DNA of 64,000 nucleotides from Mumia sp050632745. Lineage in GTDB: Bacteria; Actinomycetota; Actinomycetes; Propionibacteriales; Nocardioidaceae. The notes beneath the pieces were generated by a model. It was not told the DNA's origin and did not search any database. It saw nothing but the letters and a program-made list of their open reading frames with translations. The DNA lies in contig NZ_JBODSD010000003.1 of the NCBI RefSeq assembly GCF_050632745.1, forward strand, positions 310,001-374,000. The letters run 5' to 3'. This document shows, one piece after another, positions 23,976-32,052 of this stretch (positions within the stretch are counted from its first letter, which is position 1; every line of letters begins with the position of its first letter). The position numbers were made by a program, and so were the translations under genes.

Positions 23976-24928
23976 GGAAGGAGGGTGTCCAGGTCGGGCT
24001 CCTTCTCGAGCGTGCCGTACTTGACCGCGGCAGCGCCGAGCGCCTCCATCGAGTCTCGGTCGAACTCGGAGCGGAAGACCGGGAGGACCATCTTGGCGCG
24101 GGTGGCCTCGTCGATCTTCGTGTAGGTCCCGACGATGTCGCGGACCTCCTGCTCGTTGTCTCCCGCGTAGTCGAGCGACTTGTTCATCGCGCGGGTGAAG
24201 CGCTCGACGAGGTCCTTGTTCTCCTGGATGTACTGCTTGGTCGTGAAGTACCCGGCGATGTCGAGCTTCGGCGACATGTCGAGGTAGTTGTACGTGACGA
24301 CGCGCGCGCCGTCGGCCAGCGCTGCCGACATGAACGGCTCGAGGACCCAGATCGCGTCGACTTGCTTCTTCGCCAGCGCCGCGGGGGCGTCGGGGAACGC
24401 GACCTCGACGAACTTCACGTCCTCGGGATCACCGCCGTCCTGCTCGATCGAGTGGCGGATGGTGGTGTCGCCGATGTTCTTGAGGTTGTTGACCGACACC
24501 GTCTTGCCGACGAGGTCCTTCGGCGTCTGGATCGGGGAGTCCTCGGGCACGAGCACGGCGCCGAAGTCGGGCTCCTTGCCGGCCGACGACGTGCCGTTGG
24601 TGACGAACTGGAGCGGGAGCCCCTGGTCCGCGCCCACCATCAGCGACACGACGTTGCCGAACGCGAAGTCGAAGTCGCCGCTGACGACGCCGGGCACGGC
24701 CGCGGCACCACCGGTGGTGGTCGCGATCTCGAGGTTGATGCCCTCGTCCTCGAAGAAGCCCTTGTCCTTGCCGAGCCAGATCGGGGCGGTGTCGACGATC
24801 GGGATGACACCGACCTTGACGTCGACCTGCCCGTCGGAGCCGGCTTCCTTCTCGTCGCCGCCGCCCCCGCAGGCGGTGAGAAGGGCGAGCGCAGCGAACG
24901 CAGCGGCTGCCTTGGTGATGGGGCGCAT
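23972..24928 (-). CDS. ABC transporter substrate-binding lipoprotein (SsuA/THI5-like)
   Basis: 318-residue periplasmic-type binding protein anchored as a lipoprotein: signal with lipobox LLTAC (Cys20), then KVGVIPIVDTAPIWLGKDKGFFEDEGINLEIATTTGG, the NMT1/SsuA fold start. SGDFDFAFGNVVSLM is the usual ligand-hinge segment. It captures the solute outside the membrane for the two permeases and ATPase encoded downstream. Operon position between benzaldehyde dehydrogenase and transporter genes suggests an aromatic 2-oxo or hydroxy acid; the ligand is inference. Confidence 0.9.
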   Translation of the reverse strand: MRPITKAAAAFAALALLTACGGGGDEKEAGSDGQVDVKVGVIPIVDTAPIWLGKDKGFFEDEGINLEIATTTGGAAAVPGVVSGDFDFAFGNVVSLMVGADQGLPLQFVTNGTSSAGKEPDFGAVLVPEDSPIQTPKDLVGKTVSVNNLKNIGDTTIRHSIEQDGGDPEDVKFVEVAFPDAPAALAKKQVDAIWVLEPFMSAALADGARVVTYNYLDMSPKLDIAGYFTTKQYIQENKDLVERFTRAMNKSLDYAGDNEQEVRDIVGTYTKIDEATRAKMVLPVFRSEFDRDSMEALGAAAVKYGTLEKEPDLDTLLP

Positions 24929-24957
24929 GGATGTCCTCTCGGGATCTGTGGTGGGGG

Positions 24958-26418
24958 TCAGAACGGGTACGTGGGCGGTTCGCTGCGGACAGTCACCCAG
25001 CGGGTCTCGGTGAACGCCTCGACGTTCGCCTCGGCGCCGCCGTGCCGCGATCCCGTGCCGGAGGCCCCGACGCCGCCGAAGGGCGCGTTCGCCTCGTCGT
25101 TCACGGTCTGGTCGTTGATGTGGACGATCCCCGAGGGGATGCGTGCGGCGAGCTCGAGCCCGCGGAGGGCGTCGCGGGTGACGATGCCGAGCGACAGGCC
25201 GTAGTCGCCGCTGGAGGCGAGCTTGACCGCCTCGTCGAGGGTCGAGAACTTCACGACGGACGCGACCGGGCCGAAGACCTCCTCGCAGTACGCCGGGGCG
25301 TCCAGCGGCGAGTCGGCGAGGACGGTCGGACGGTAGAAGAGCCCCTCGTACGTGCCACCCGCGGCGAGCCGCGCCCCGGCCTCGACGCTTCCGGTGACGA
25401 GCGCGTGGATCTTGTCCCGCTGGCCCTCGTCGATGATCGGGCCGAGCGCGACCTGGTCGGTCGCGGGGTTGCCGACCGGGAGGTGGTCGGCCTTCTCGGC
25501 GAGCTTCGCGACGTACGCGTCGTACAGGCTCTCGTGGACGAGGTGCCGGCCGACCGTCATGCAGATCTGACCCTGGTGGAAGAACGCGCCCCACGCAGCG
25601 AGGTTGACGGCCTGGTCGACGTCGGCGTCCTCGAGGACCAGGAACGCCGAGTTGCCGCCGAGCTCGAGGTGGGCCCGCTTGAGGTGCTTGCCCGCTGCCT
25701 CGCCGACCTTGCGACCGGCCGCGGTGGAGCCGGTGAAGGCGATCACGCGCACGTCGGGGTCGGAGGTGAGCGCCTCGCCGACGTCGGCGCCGCCGGGCAG
25801 CACCTGCAGCACGCCGGCGGGAAGACCCGCCTCCTCGAAGATGCGGGCCATGGTCACGCCGCCGGTGACCGCGGTGCGCGGGTCGGGCTTGAGGATGACC
25901 GCGTTGCCCAGGGCGAGGGCCGGTGCGACGGCGCGGATGCCGAGGATGATCGGCACGTTGAACGGCGAGATCACCGCGACCACGCCGGCGGGGACCCGCT
26001 GCGCGAGCGACAGGCGGGGCTGCTCGCTCGCGAGGACCTGGCCGTGGGGGTACGACGGGAGCGTCGCGGCCTCGTAGCACTCCTGCGCCGCCACGCCCAG
26101 CGCGAAGCCGGCCATGCCCGGCACGGCGCCGACCTCGCGGACGTTCCAGCCCATGACCTCGTCGGCGTGGGCGTTCCACAGGTCGCCGGCGCGCCGCAGG
26201 ACGGCCGCCCGCTCGGTGTGGGGCAGGGCGGCCCAGGCGCGCTGCGCCTCGGTGGCGTGCTGGGCGGCCGTGCGGACGTCCGCAGGGCCGGCCTTGCCGA
26301 TGCGGCCGAGCTCCTCGCCGGTGGCGGGCTCCACGACCGGGTACGTCTCTCCTCCGGCCGGCTCCACCCACTCTCCGCCGAGGTAGATCCGACCGCTCCA
26401 GACCGATGCGTCGAGCAT
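24958..26418 (-). CDS. Benzaldehyde dehydrogenase (NAD) -type aldehyde dehydrogenase
   Basis: 486-residue ALDH with catalytic E252 (LELGGNSAF) and C286 (FFHQGQICMTVGR). FHQGQICM with the GRH that follows is typical of benzaldehyde, vanillin and salicylaldehyde dehydrogenases. It would oxidise the aldehyde made by the decarboxylase at the end of this operon to benzoate or 4-hydroxybenzoate. ATG 26418 has AGGAGG upstream; longer in-frame starts run into the promoter. First gene of the operon, with a promoter and PcaR-type operator upstream. Confidence 0.88.
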   Translation of the reverse strand: MLDASVWSGRIYLGGEWVEPAGGETYPVVEPATGEELGRIGKAGPADVRTAAQHATEAQRAWAALPHTERAAVLRRAGDLWNAHADEVMGWNVREVGAVPGMAGFALGVAAQECYEAATLPSYPHGQVLASEQPRLSLAQRVPAGVVAVISPFNVPIILGIRAVAPALALGNAVILKPDPRTAVTGGVTMARIFEEAGLPAGVLQVLPGGADVGEALTSDPDVRVIAFTGSTAAGRKVGEAAGKHLKRAHLELGGNSAFLVLEDADVDQAVNLAAWGAFFHQGQICMTVGRHLVHESLYDAYVAKLAEKADHLPVGNPATDQVALGPIIDEGQRDKIHALVTGSVEAGARLAAGGTYEGLFYRPTVLADSPLDAPAYCEEVFGPVASVVKFSTLDEAVKLASSGDYGLSLGIVTRDALRGLELAARIPSGIVHINDQTVNDEANAPFGGVGASGTGSRHGGAEANVEAFTETRWVTVRSEPPTYPF

Positions 26419-26448
26419 GGAGTTGAGCCTCCTGAGTGCTAATCTGTT

Positions 26449-26465
26449 CGTTCGCGTAGCGAACG
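26449..26465. promoter_or_regulatory. PcaR-type operator between benzaldehyde dehydrogenase and pcaR-like genes
   Basis: 17-bp palindrome CGTTCGC-GTA-GCGAACG, differing from the pcaFIJ dyad only in the central 3 bp and the outermost pair. It lies about 10-25 nt downstream of the predicted start of the dehydrogenase operon. Confidence 0.75.
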
Positions 26466-26480
26466 CTTGTCCATTAGCCG

Positions 26481-26509
26481 AACCTACTATGAGGCCCATC
26501 ACAGGTCAA
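26481..26509 (-). promoter_or_regulatory. Predicted promoter of the benzoylformate operon
   Basis: On the minus strand TTGACC (26509-26504), 17-nt spacer, TAGGTT (26486-26481). The PcaR-type palindrome follows directly downstream. Confidence 0.5.
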
Positions 26510-26566
26510 CGGGGACGGGCGGCGGATGCACGAACTGTCAACTAACGGGCTCGACGACCGAATAGG

Positions 26567-27358
26567 GTGCCAATCGTGACGACTGAAGACGGGCGACCGG
26601 TGGAGTCGGTCCAGTCCCTCCAGCGGGGCCTCGCCGTGATCCGCGCCTTCGACGCGGAGCACCCGCGCATGACCCTCTCCGAGGTGGCCCGGCAGACCGA
26701 CCTGACCCGCGCGACGGCCCGCAGGTTCCTGCACACCCTCGTCGCCCTCGGCTACACCGACACCGACGGCCGGGAGTTCTGGCTGCGCCCGCGCGTCCTC
26801 GACCTCGGCTACGCCTACCTCTCCAGCAGCTCCCTCCCCGAGATCGCCACGCCGCACCTCAAGGCGTTCACCGACACCGTCCACGAGTCGTCGTCCGTGT
26901 CGGTCCTCGACGGGCTCGACATCGTGTACGTCGCGCGCGTCCCGACCCGGCGCATCATGACCGTCGCGATCAGCGTGGGGACGCGGTTCCCGGCGTACGC
27001 GACCTCGATGGGCCGCGTGCTCCTGGCCGGGCTGGACGAGGACGACCGCGAGGTCCTCCTGGCGAAGGCGGAGCTCGAGAGGCTCACCCCTCGCACCATC
27101 ACCTCGCTGCCGAGGCTGCGCCGCGAGCTCGACGTCGTCCGCGAGCAGGGCTGGGCGCTCGTGGACCAGGAGCTCGAGCTCGGCCTCCGCTCGATGGCGG
27201 CGCCGATCCGCGACCCCCGAGGTCGGACCATCGCCGCCGCCAACGTCTCCATGAGCGCGACGCAGGGCAGCCCCGAGGAGGCACGCGAGCGCCTCCTGCC
27301 GCCGTTGCTCGCCGCGACCGGCCAGATCGAGCACGACCTGCGGATCACCGGGGCCTGA
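26567..27358 (+). CDS. PcaR/PcaU-type IclR-family regulator
   Basis: 263-residue IclR protein. VESVQSLQRGLAVIRAFDAEHPRMTLSEVARQTDLTRATARRFLHTLVALGY is the winged helix with the extended start typical of the pca-regulon branch (PcaR, PcaU, PobR), followed by FWLRPRVLDLGYAYLSSSSLPEIA and the effector domain. Members bind aromatic acids or 3-oxoadipate. It is divergent from the benzoylformate operon, and a matching operator stands before pcaFIJ 9.8 kb away, so it likely controls both. GTG 26576 is an alternative start with AGGG at better spacing. A strong terminator follows. Confidence 0.85.
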   Translation: MPIVTTEDGRPVESVQSLQRGLAVIRAFDAEHPRMTLSEVARQTDLTRATARRFLHTLVALGYTDTDGREFWLRPRVLDLGYAYLSSSSLPEIATPHLKAFTDTVHESSSVSVLDGLDIVYVARVPTRRIMTVAISVGTRFPAYATSMGRVLLAGLDEDDREVLLAKAELERLTPRTITSLPRLRRELDVVREQGWALVDQELELGLRSMAAPIRDPRGRTIAAANVSMSATQGSPEEARERLLPPLLAATGQIEHDLRITGA

Positions 27359-27366
27359 GCCGGCGC

Positions 27367-27408
27367 CGTACGACGACCCTCGTACGACCAGCCTCGTACG
27401 ACGACGAA
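27367..27408. repeat. 14-bp direct repeat, three units
   Basis: CGTACGACGACCCT, CGTACGACCAGCCT and CGTACGACGACGAA in a row after the pcaR-like stop and before the terminator hairpin. No coding role. Confidence 0.8.
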
Positions 27409-27439
27409 GCCGCGACCGGTCGGAACCGGTCGCGGCTTC
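27406..27439 (+). terminator. Hairpin terminator after the pcaR-like gene
   Basis: Perfect 14-bp arms GAAGCCGCGACCGG and CCGGTCGCGGCTTC around TCGGAA, 47 nt after the stop and 4 nt before the tRNA-Ser gene on the other strand. It probably stops transcription from both sides. Confidence 0.88.
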
Positions 27440-27442
27440 GTG

Positions 27443-27532
27443 TGGCGGAGGTGGCGGGATTTGAACCCGCGAGAGGTTTCAACCTCAACCCGCTTAGCAG
27501 GCGGGCGCACTAGGCCACTATGCGACACCTCC
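27443..27532 (-). tRNA. tRNA-Ser (anticodon GCT)
   Basis: 90-nt class II tRNA including an encoded CCA. Acceptor GGAGGTG/CACCTCC, discriminator G, anticodon loop CTGCTAA on a CCCGC/GCGGG stem, long variable arm TTGAGGTTGAAACCTC and T-loop GGTTCAAATCC. GCT reads the AGC/AGU serine codons. Transcribed toward the terminator of the pcaR-like gene. Confidence 0.95.
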
Positions 27533-27614
27533 AGGCGTGCCGCTCAAGGCTACAAGGTCGCACGGGGACCCATCCAATCGGGGCAGGCAATCGGGCAGCC
27601 GATCAGGCCGCCGG

Positions 27615-28094
27615 TCACTCCGACGGCGGGAGCGGGCGGTAGCCGTGCGAGGCGTCGAGGCGGCCCCGGATGTCGCGCTGGAGCTTCAGGCCGTCCGGGC
27701 CGAACAGCGCCATCGGCAGCTCGGTCGTCCGCCCCTCCTCGAGGCCGATGACGAGGACCGCGCCGCCGTCGAGGGACGGCTTGTCGTCGACGCGCTCGAC
27801 CTGGCCCCACACCGCGTGACGCACGCCGGCGCCGCGGACCCGGTGGACCTGGTAGCCCGTCGTCGTCAGGCTGATCAGCCGCGGCGGCCACCGCAGGGCG
27901 ATCGCGGAGACGATCACCAGGAGGGCGACCAGGACGGCGACGACCACGCCCCAGACCGCGGCGTCGCCGCCGATCGTGAGCAGGATCGCGGAGAGGACGG
28001 CGCCGAACGCGGCGACCATCATGCGGATGCCGAAGAGCCTCAGCGCCAGGGTCAGCGTGAGGCGGTACGTGGTGGGTCTCATCGTGTCAGTCAT
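27615..28094 (-). CDS. Small membrane protein with PH-like C-terminal domain
   Basis: 159-residue protein of unknown role. Two transmembrane helices (MMVAAFGAVLSAILLTI, VWGVVVAVLVALLVIVSAIAL) span ~20-65, then a beta-rich cytosolic part (PPRLISLTTTGYQVHRVRGAGVRHAVWGQVERV) resembles bacterial PH domains. ATG 28094 lies 5 nt after the tRNA-Ser gene on the same strand; ATG 28082 is an alternative and neither has a Shine-Dalgarno. It may be read from the tRNA transcript. Confidence 0.7.
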   Translation of the reverse strand: MTDTMRPTTYRLTLTLALRLFGIRMMVAAFGAVLSAILLTIGGDAAVWGVVVAVLVALLVIVSAIALRWPPRLISLTTTGYQVHRVRGAGVRHAVWGQVERVDDKPSLDGGAVLVIGLEEGRTTELPMALFGPDGLKLQRDIRGRLDASHGYRPLPPSE

Positions 28095-28098
28095 GGAG

Positions 28099-28187
28099 CA
28101 GAGGGGGCGGGATTCGAACCCGCGGCTGACATCTCTGCCAGCGACCGCTTTCAAGGCGGTTCCGATCGGCCACTCCGGCACCCCTCC
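28099..28187 (-). tRNA. tRNA-Ser (anticodon TGA)
   Basis: 89-nt class II tRNA without encoded CCA. Acceptor GGAGGGG pairs with CCCCTCT, anticodon loop CTTGAAA on ACCGC/GCGGT, long variable arm and T-arm GCGGGTTCGAATCCCGC. TGA reads UCN serine codons. Lies between a terminator hairpin and the small membrane-protein gene. Confidence 0.94.
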
Positions 28188-28214
28188 TCGGCGTCGTGCA
28201 CGCACGACGCCGAG
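28187..28214 (-). terminator. Hairpin terminator before tRNA-Ser(TGA)
   Basis: Perfect 13-bp arms CTCGGCGTCGTGC and GCACGACGCCGAG with a 2-nt loop, between the membrane-protein stop at 28272 and the tRNA 5' end. Its last base touches the tRNA start. Confidence 0.8.
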
Positions 28215-28271
28215 TCGATTGTCGCACCAGGTCAGGACGGGCTCCACGAGCGGCCCGGCGGTACGCGCGGG

Positions 28272-29342
28272 CTACTTGAGAGCGGCGAAGCGGGGCGGCT
28301 CGGGACGGACGTACGTGTCGCCGTCGCGCCGTGCTGCCCGGCGACCCGACCGCGAGGTGGACCCGGGGTCGAGGGCACGGATCGCGATGCCGAGGATCAG
28401 GCCGAGGATCGCCGAGTAGAGCGTGGAGAGCGCCACGTACGTCGTGTCCGCGTTCGGGGAGCCGAGCGCCGTCGCCATCACCGCGGTGCCGACGACGCCG
28501 AAGGCGCACATCCACCAGCCCTGGCGTCGGTTGGAGCGGGTGCTGATCCCCCACACCAGCGCCGGGAACCCGATGAGCACCTCGGTCGGGCGGGGGACGC
28601 CGCGGACCGTCTCGCGCAGCCACACGACCGCGTCGTCGATCGCCTCCACGACCGTCGGCGACCCGTAGGTGCGGACGATCGTCCCGTACACGAGCAGCAC
28701 CGCCACCAGGCCAGCGCCGCCGACGATCAGGGCGACACCGCGCCGGCCGAGGCCGTGGAGACCGGCACCGAGGCTCCAGACGATGCCGAACGTCGTCGCA
28801 AGCGCGGCGCCGAGGACGATCAGGTAGAAGCGCTGGTAGACCAGCGGGGCGTTCCAGGCCGCCACGGCGACGGCCGCGCTGGTCGCGACGACGAGCGCGA
28901 TCACGTACTCGCGCACCACGCCGGACAGCGTCTCGGCAGGGCGCGTGAGCAGGACCGCGAGCACGGCGCCGAAGGTCGCGGTCACGACCGAGGCGCCGGC
29001 CATCGCCCACGACCACTCGGTGACCAGCGCGATCCCGCAGAGGATCGCGACGAGCGTCGCCCACAGGGTGCTGCGCCCTCCGCTGCGCCGCGCGACGCCG
29101 GCGGTGAAGACGACGGCCAGGACCGCAGCGCCGTACCGGGCGTAGCGGTCGGGGAACCCGACGGCCGCCACCGACGTGAGCGCGACCGCGAAGCCCGCGA
29201 GCCAGGCGAGGAACAGGCCGCTGACGCCCGCCGCGCGCAGCGCCTTCATGCTGAAGCGGGGCTCCCGCACGGGCGGGATGTAGCTGATGGTGTCGCTGCT
29301 GCGTCGGCGCGGTGCGGCGCGGCGACCTCCGGCGGTGCTCAC
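28272..29342 (-). CDS. Multi-pass membrane protein of unknown function
   Basis: 356-residue protein with about nine hydrophobic helices, starting at GVSGLFLAWLAGFAVALTSVAAV after a cytosolic stretch (SYIPPVREPRFSMKAL). It ends in a basic, soluble tail (GRRAARRDGDTYVRPEPPRFAALK). No transporter or enzyme motif was recognised. GTG 29342 overlaps the stop of the upstream hydrolase by 4 nt (GTGA), so the two are one operon. The preceding 100 codons of the same open frame are arginine-rich antisense noise and were excluded. Confidence 0.7.
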   Translation of the reverse strand: MSTAGGRRAAPRRRSSDTISYIPPVREPRFSMKALRAAGVSGLFLAWLAGFAVALTSVAAVGFPDRYARYGAAVLAVVFTAGVARRSGGRSTLWATLVAILCGIALVTEWSWAMAGASVVTATFGAVLAVLLTRPAETLSGVVREYVIALVVATSAAVAVAAWNAPLVYQRFYLIVLGAALATTFGIVWSLGAGLHGLGRRGVALIVGGAGLVAVLLVYGTIVRTYGSPTVVEAIDDAVVWLRETVRGVPRPTEVLIGFPALVWGISTRSNRRQGWWMCAFGVVGTAVMATALGSPNADTTYVALSTLYSAILGLILGIAIRALDPGSTSRSGRRAARRDGDTYVRPEPPRFAALK

Positions 29343-30178
29343 GATGCGCGCCCCTCGTCGCCGCCGTCCGCGGCCGCCGGGGCGGGCACACCGATGCGGC
29401 GGTTCGCCAGCGAGGGGTTCGTGGAGCGCGCGCGACCGAGCCGGTCGACCGACAGCGAGGCGCGGACGACGGCGGCCTCCTCGCCCGCGGCCGCCACGAC
29501 GACGCCGAGCGGGTCGACGACCATGCTGTGCCCGACGTACTTCCCGTACTGGTCGGCAGCGAGGACGTCGACGGTGTTCTCGATCGCCCGCGCCCGCAGC
29601 AGGGTGGTCCAGTGGTCCTCCTTGAGGGGACCGCGGACCCAGGCCGCCGGGACGCACAGGACGTCGGCCCCGGCGTCGACGAGCATCCGCGCCATCTCCG
29701 GGAAGCGCAGGTCGTAGCAGGTCATCAGCCCGACCCGTCGCCCCGCGACGTCGAGGACGACGGGCGCGACGTCGCCCGCGACGAGGCGCTCGGACTCGGC
29801 GTAGCCGAAGGAGTCGTAGAGGTGGATCTTGCGGTACGACGCCGCGAGCGTGCCGTCGGGCGCGAAGGCGAGGAGCACGTTGTAGGGCAGGTCCGGCTCG
29901 CCGGAGGCGTCGGCGCGCGCCTCGAACGCGCCCGCGACCACGTACGCGCCGAGCCGCTTGGCGTGGTCGGCGAGCAGCGTCGCGAAGGGCCCGTCCAGCG
30001 GCTCGGCGGCGCTGCGCAGGTCGTGGGAGGGGTCGCCGAAGTCGTGCATCGTGCCTTCGGGGAGGACGACGAGATCGAGTCCGTCGTGCGGACCGAAGGT
30101 GCCGAGGACGTCGTCGACCGACGTGCGATTAGCGGCTGCGTCGGTCGTCGCGCTCAGCTGGACGAGGGCGACCTGCAT
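29339..30178 (-). CDS. Carbon-nitrogen hydrolase (nitrilase superfamily)
   Basis: 279-residue amidase-fold enzyme with the complete triad: E in VLPEGTMHDF (~41), K in ASYRKIHLYDSFGY (~117) and C in GLMTCYDLRFPE (~152). The arrangement is that of omega-amidase/deaminated-glutathione amidase (Nit1/Nit2 class), which hydrolyse 2-oxo-acid amides. Cytosolic. First gene of a two-gene operon with the membrane protein. Divergent from mobA with 46 bp between starts. Confidence 0.88.
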   Translation of the reverse strand: MQVALVQLSATTDAAANRTSVDDVLGTFGPHDGLDLVVLPEGTMHDFGDPSHDLRSAAEPLDGPFATLLADHAKRLGAYVVAGAFEARADASGEPDLPYNVLLAFAPDGTLAASYRKIHLYDSFGYAESERLVAGDVAPVVLDVAGRRVGLMTCYDLRFPEMARMLVDAGADVLCVPAAWVRGPLKEDHWTTLLRARAIENTVDVLAADQYGKYVGHSMVVDPLGVVVAAAGEEAAVVRASLSVDRLGRARSTNPSLANRRIGVPAPAAADGGDEGRAS

Positions 30179-30224
30179 GCCTCCATCTTTGCAGCCGACC
30201 CCCAGCCTCCGGCAGGGTGAGGGC

Positions 30225-30821
30225 GTGATCGATTCGCCGACCGCGCCGGACGGGCGGCCCCAGCCCCCGCCGTACGACGCGATCGTGCTCGCGGGCGGGG
30301 CGGCGCGGCGGTTCGGCTCGGACAAGCTCGGCGTGGTCGTCGAGGGCGTCCCGCTGCTCGACCGGACGCTCGGCGCGGTCGCGGAGGCGCAGCGCCGGAT
30401 CCTCGTCGGGCCGCCGCGCGCCACCCGCGCCGAGGCCACCTGGACGCGCGAGGAGCCTCCGGGTTCCGGGCCCGCCAACGCGGTGGTCGCGGGGCTGCGC
30501 GGGTGCGCGGCGCCGTACGTCGTCCTGCTCGCCGGCGACCTCCCGTACGTCTCCGCCGCGACCGTGGAGCGCCTGCTCGGGGCGCTCACGGCCGACCCGG
30601 CCGCGGACGGCGCGCTGCTCGTCGACGCGGACGGTCGGGCGCAGCACCTGTGCAGCGCCTGGCGCCGCGGGGCGCTCGTCCGTGCCGTCGGAGGCCGGGC
30701 GGACTGGGCGGACGCCTCGCTGCGGAGCCTGATCGCGGGCCTCGAGACGCGATCGGTCGCGACCGAAGGGCGGGAGGCGCGAGACATCGACCGCCCCGAG
30801 GACCTAACGTCGGAACCATGA
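30225..30821 (+). CDS. mobA: Molybdenum cofactor guanylyltransferase-like protein
   Basis: 198-residue nucleotidyltransferase: AIVLAGGAARRFGSDKLGVVVEG at ~20-42 is the LAGG-x-x-x-RFG-x-DK motif of MobA, and LLAGDLPYVSAATVERLL carries the Mg-binding aspartate. It would join GMP (or CMP) to molybdopterin for molybdoenzymes. GTG 30225 was chosen as the first start in frame after the divergent promoter, with AGGGTGAGG upstream. Overlaps the DUF6457 gene by 4 nt, a common actinobacterial pair. Confidence 0.82.
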   Translation: MIDSPTAPDGRPQPPPYDAIVLAGGAARRFGSDKLGVVVEGVPLLDRTLGAVAEAQRRILVGPPRATRAEATWTREEPPGSGPANAVVAGLRGCAAPYVVLLAGDLPYVSAATVERLLGALTADPAADGALLVDADGRAQHLCSAWRRGALVRAVGGRADWADASLRSLIAGLETRSVATEGREARDIDRPEDLTSEP

Positions 30822-31054
30822 GTCTGCAGGACTGGAGCGACACGGTCTGTGCCGAGCTCGGGATCGAGCCCGACTTCGACCTCGACGCGATCCTCGAGGC
30901 TGCCCGCGACGTGGCCCACGCGGTGGAGCGGCCCGCGGCACCGCTGACGGCGTTCCTCGTCGGCTACGCGGCGGCGAAGGCCGGCGGCAGCGCCGACGAC
31001 CTCGACCAGGCCCTCGACCAGGTGACGGCACTGGCGGCGCGCTGGGAGGCGTGA
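30818..31054 (+). CDS. DUF6457-type small helical protein
   Basis: 78-residue acidic, all-helical protein (LQDWSDTVCAELGIEPDFDLDAILEAARDVAHAVERPAAPLTAFLVGYAAA) that in actinomycetes regularly follows mobA. ATGA overlap with mobA points to joint synthesis; a helper role in cofactor delivery is inference. The DUF assignment is from memory. Confidence 0.75.
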   Translation: MSLQDWSDTVCAELGIEPDFDLDAILEAARDVAHAVERPAAPLTAFLVGYAAAKAGGSADDLDQALDQVTALAARWEA

Positions 31055-31074
31055 TCCGCGAGTACGGTGACGTC

Positions 31075-32052
31075 ATGCGTGCCGTGGTCGTGAAGGAGCC
31101 CGGGGGTCCCGAGGCGTTGGACGTGGTCGAGCTCGAGGACCCGGTCGCGGGTCCCGGCGCGGTCGTGGTGGAGGTGGTCGCGGCCGGGGTGAACCGGGCC
31201 GACGTCCTCCAGCGGCAGGGCAGCTACGCCCCGCCGCCCGGAGCGAGCGACGTGCTCGGGCTCGAGGCGTCGGGCGTGGTCGCGGAGGTCGGGGACGGGG
31301 TGACCCGGTGGCGGGTCGGTGACCCGGTGGTCGCCCTGCTCGCCGGCGGGGGCTACGCCGAGAAGGTGGTGGTGCCGCAGGAGCAGGTCGCCCCGCTCCC
31401 GGAGGGCATGGACCCGGTGCACGCCGGCGGGATCATGGAGGTCGCCGCCACGGTCTGGTCCAACGTCTTCATGACGGCGGGGCTCCAGCCCGGAGAGCGG
31501 CTGCTGGTCCACGGCGGCGCGTCCGGGATCGGGACGATGGCGATCCAGCTCGCCAAGGCGTTCGGGGCGTGGGTGGCGGTCACCGCCGGCTCCGAGGAGA
31601 AGCTCCGGGCGTGCCGCGAGCTCGGCGCCGACCTGGCGATCAACTACCGCGAGGTCGACTTCGTCGAGGGCGTCCGCGCGGCGACCGAGGGCAAGGGCGT
31701 CGACGTCATCCTCGACAACATGGGTGCGGCCTACCTCCCGCGCAACGTCTCGGCGCTCGCGCACGACGGGCGCCTGGTCGTCATCGGCCTGCAGGGCGGG
31801 ATCAAGGGCGAGGTCGACCTCGGCGCCCTGCTCTCGAAGCGGGCCTCGATCGGGGCGTACGGCCTGCGTGGCCGGCCCGTCTCGCAGAAGGGCGAGATCG
31901 TGGCGAGCCTCGTGGAGAGCGTCTGGCCGCTGTTCGCCGACCAGACCATCAGCCCGGTGATCCACGCGACGTTCCCGCTCGACCAGGTCCAGGACGCCCA
32001 CCGCGTTCTCGACGAGTCGGGCAACATCGGCAAGGTCGTGCTCACCCCGTGA
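31075..32052 (+). CDS. NAD(P)H-quinone oxidoreductase (zeta-crystallin/PIG3 type)
   Basis: 325-residue MDR-family reductase without the zinc site: MRAVVVKEPGGPEALDVVELEDP start, GVNRADVLQRQGSYAPPPGASDVLGLEASG, NAD(P) Rossmann LLVHGGASGIGTMAIQLAKAFGAWV (~143-167) and INYREVDFVEGV. The family reduces quinones or small enones with NADPH. ATG 31075 gives the canonical MRAVVV start; GTG 31051, overlapping the previous stop, is possible. Overlaps the next gene by GTGA. Confidence 0.9.
   Translation: MRAVVVKEPGGPEALDVVELEDPVAGPGAVVVEVVAAGVNRADVLQRQGSYAPPPGASDVLGLEASGVVAEVGDGVTRWRVGDPVVALLAGGGYAEKVVVPQEQVAPLPEGMDPVHAGGIMEVAATVWSNVFMTAGLQPGERLLVHGGASGIGTMAIQLAKAFGAWVAVTAGSEEKLRACRELGADLAINYREVDFVEGVRAATEGKGVDVILDNMGAAYLPRNVSALAHDGRLVVIGLQGGIKGEVDLGALLSKRASIGAYGLRGRPVSQKGEIVASLVESVWPLFADQTISPVIHATFPLDQVQDAHRVLDESGNIGKVVLTP

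Noticed and set aside
26402..26502. Longer N-terminus for the benzaldehyde dehydrogenase
   Set aside because: The extension would translate the promoter and operator; ATG 26418 has AGGAGG and matches family length.
27537..29717. 700-codon open frame on the + strand over tRNA-Ser(TGA), the membrane protein and the nitrilase-fold gene
   Set aside because: It runs through a tRNA and antisense to two genes with recognisable families; the composition is low-complexity.
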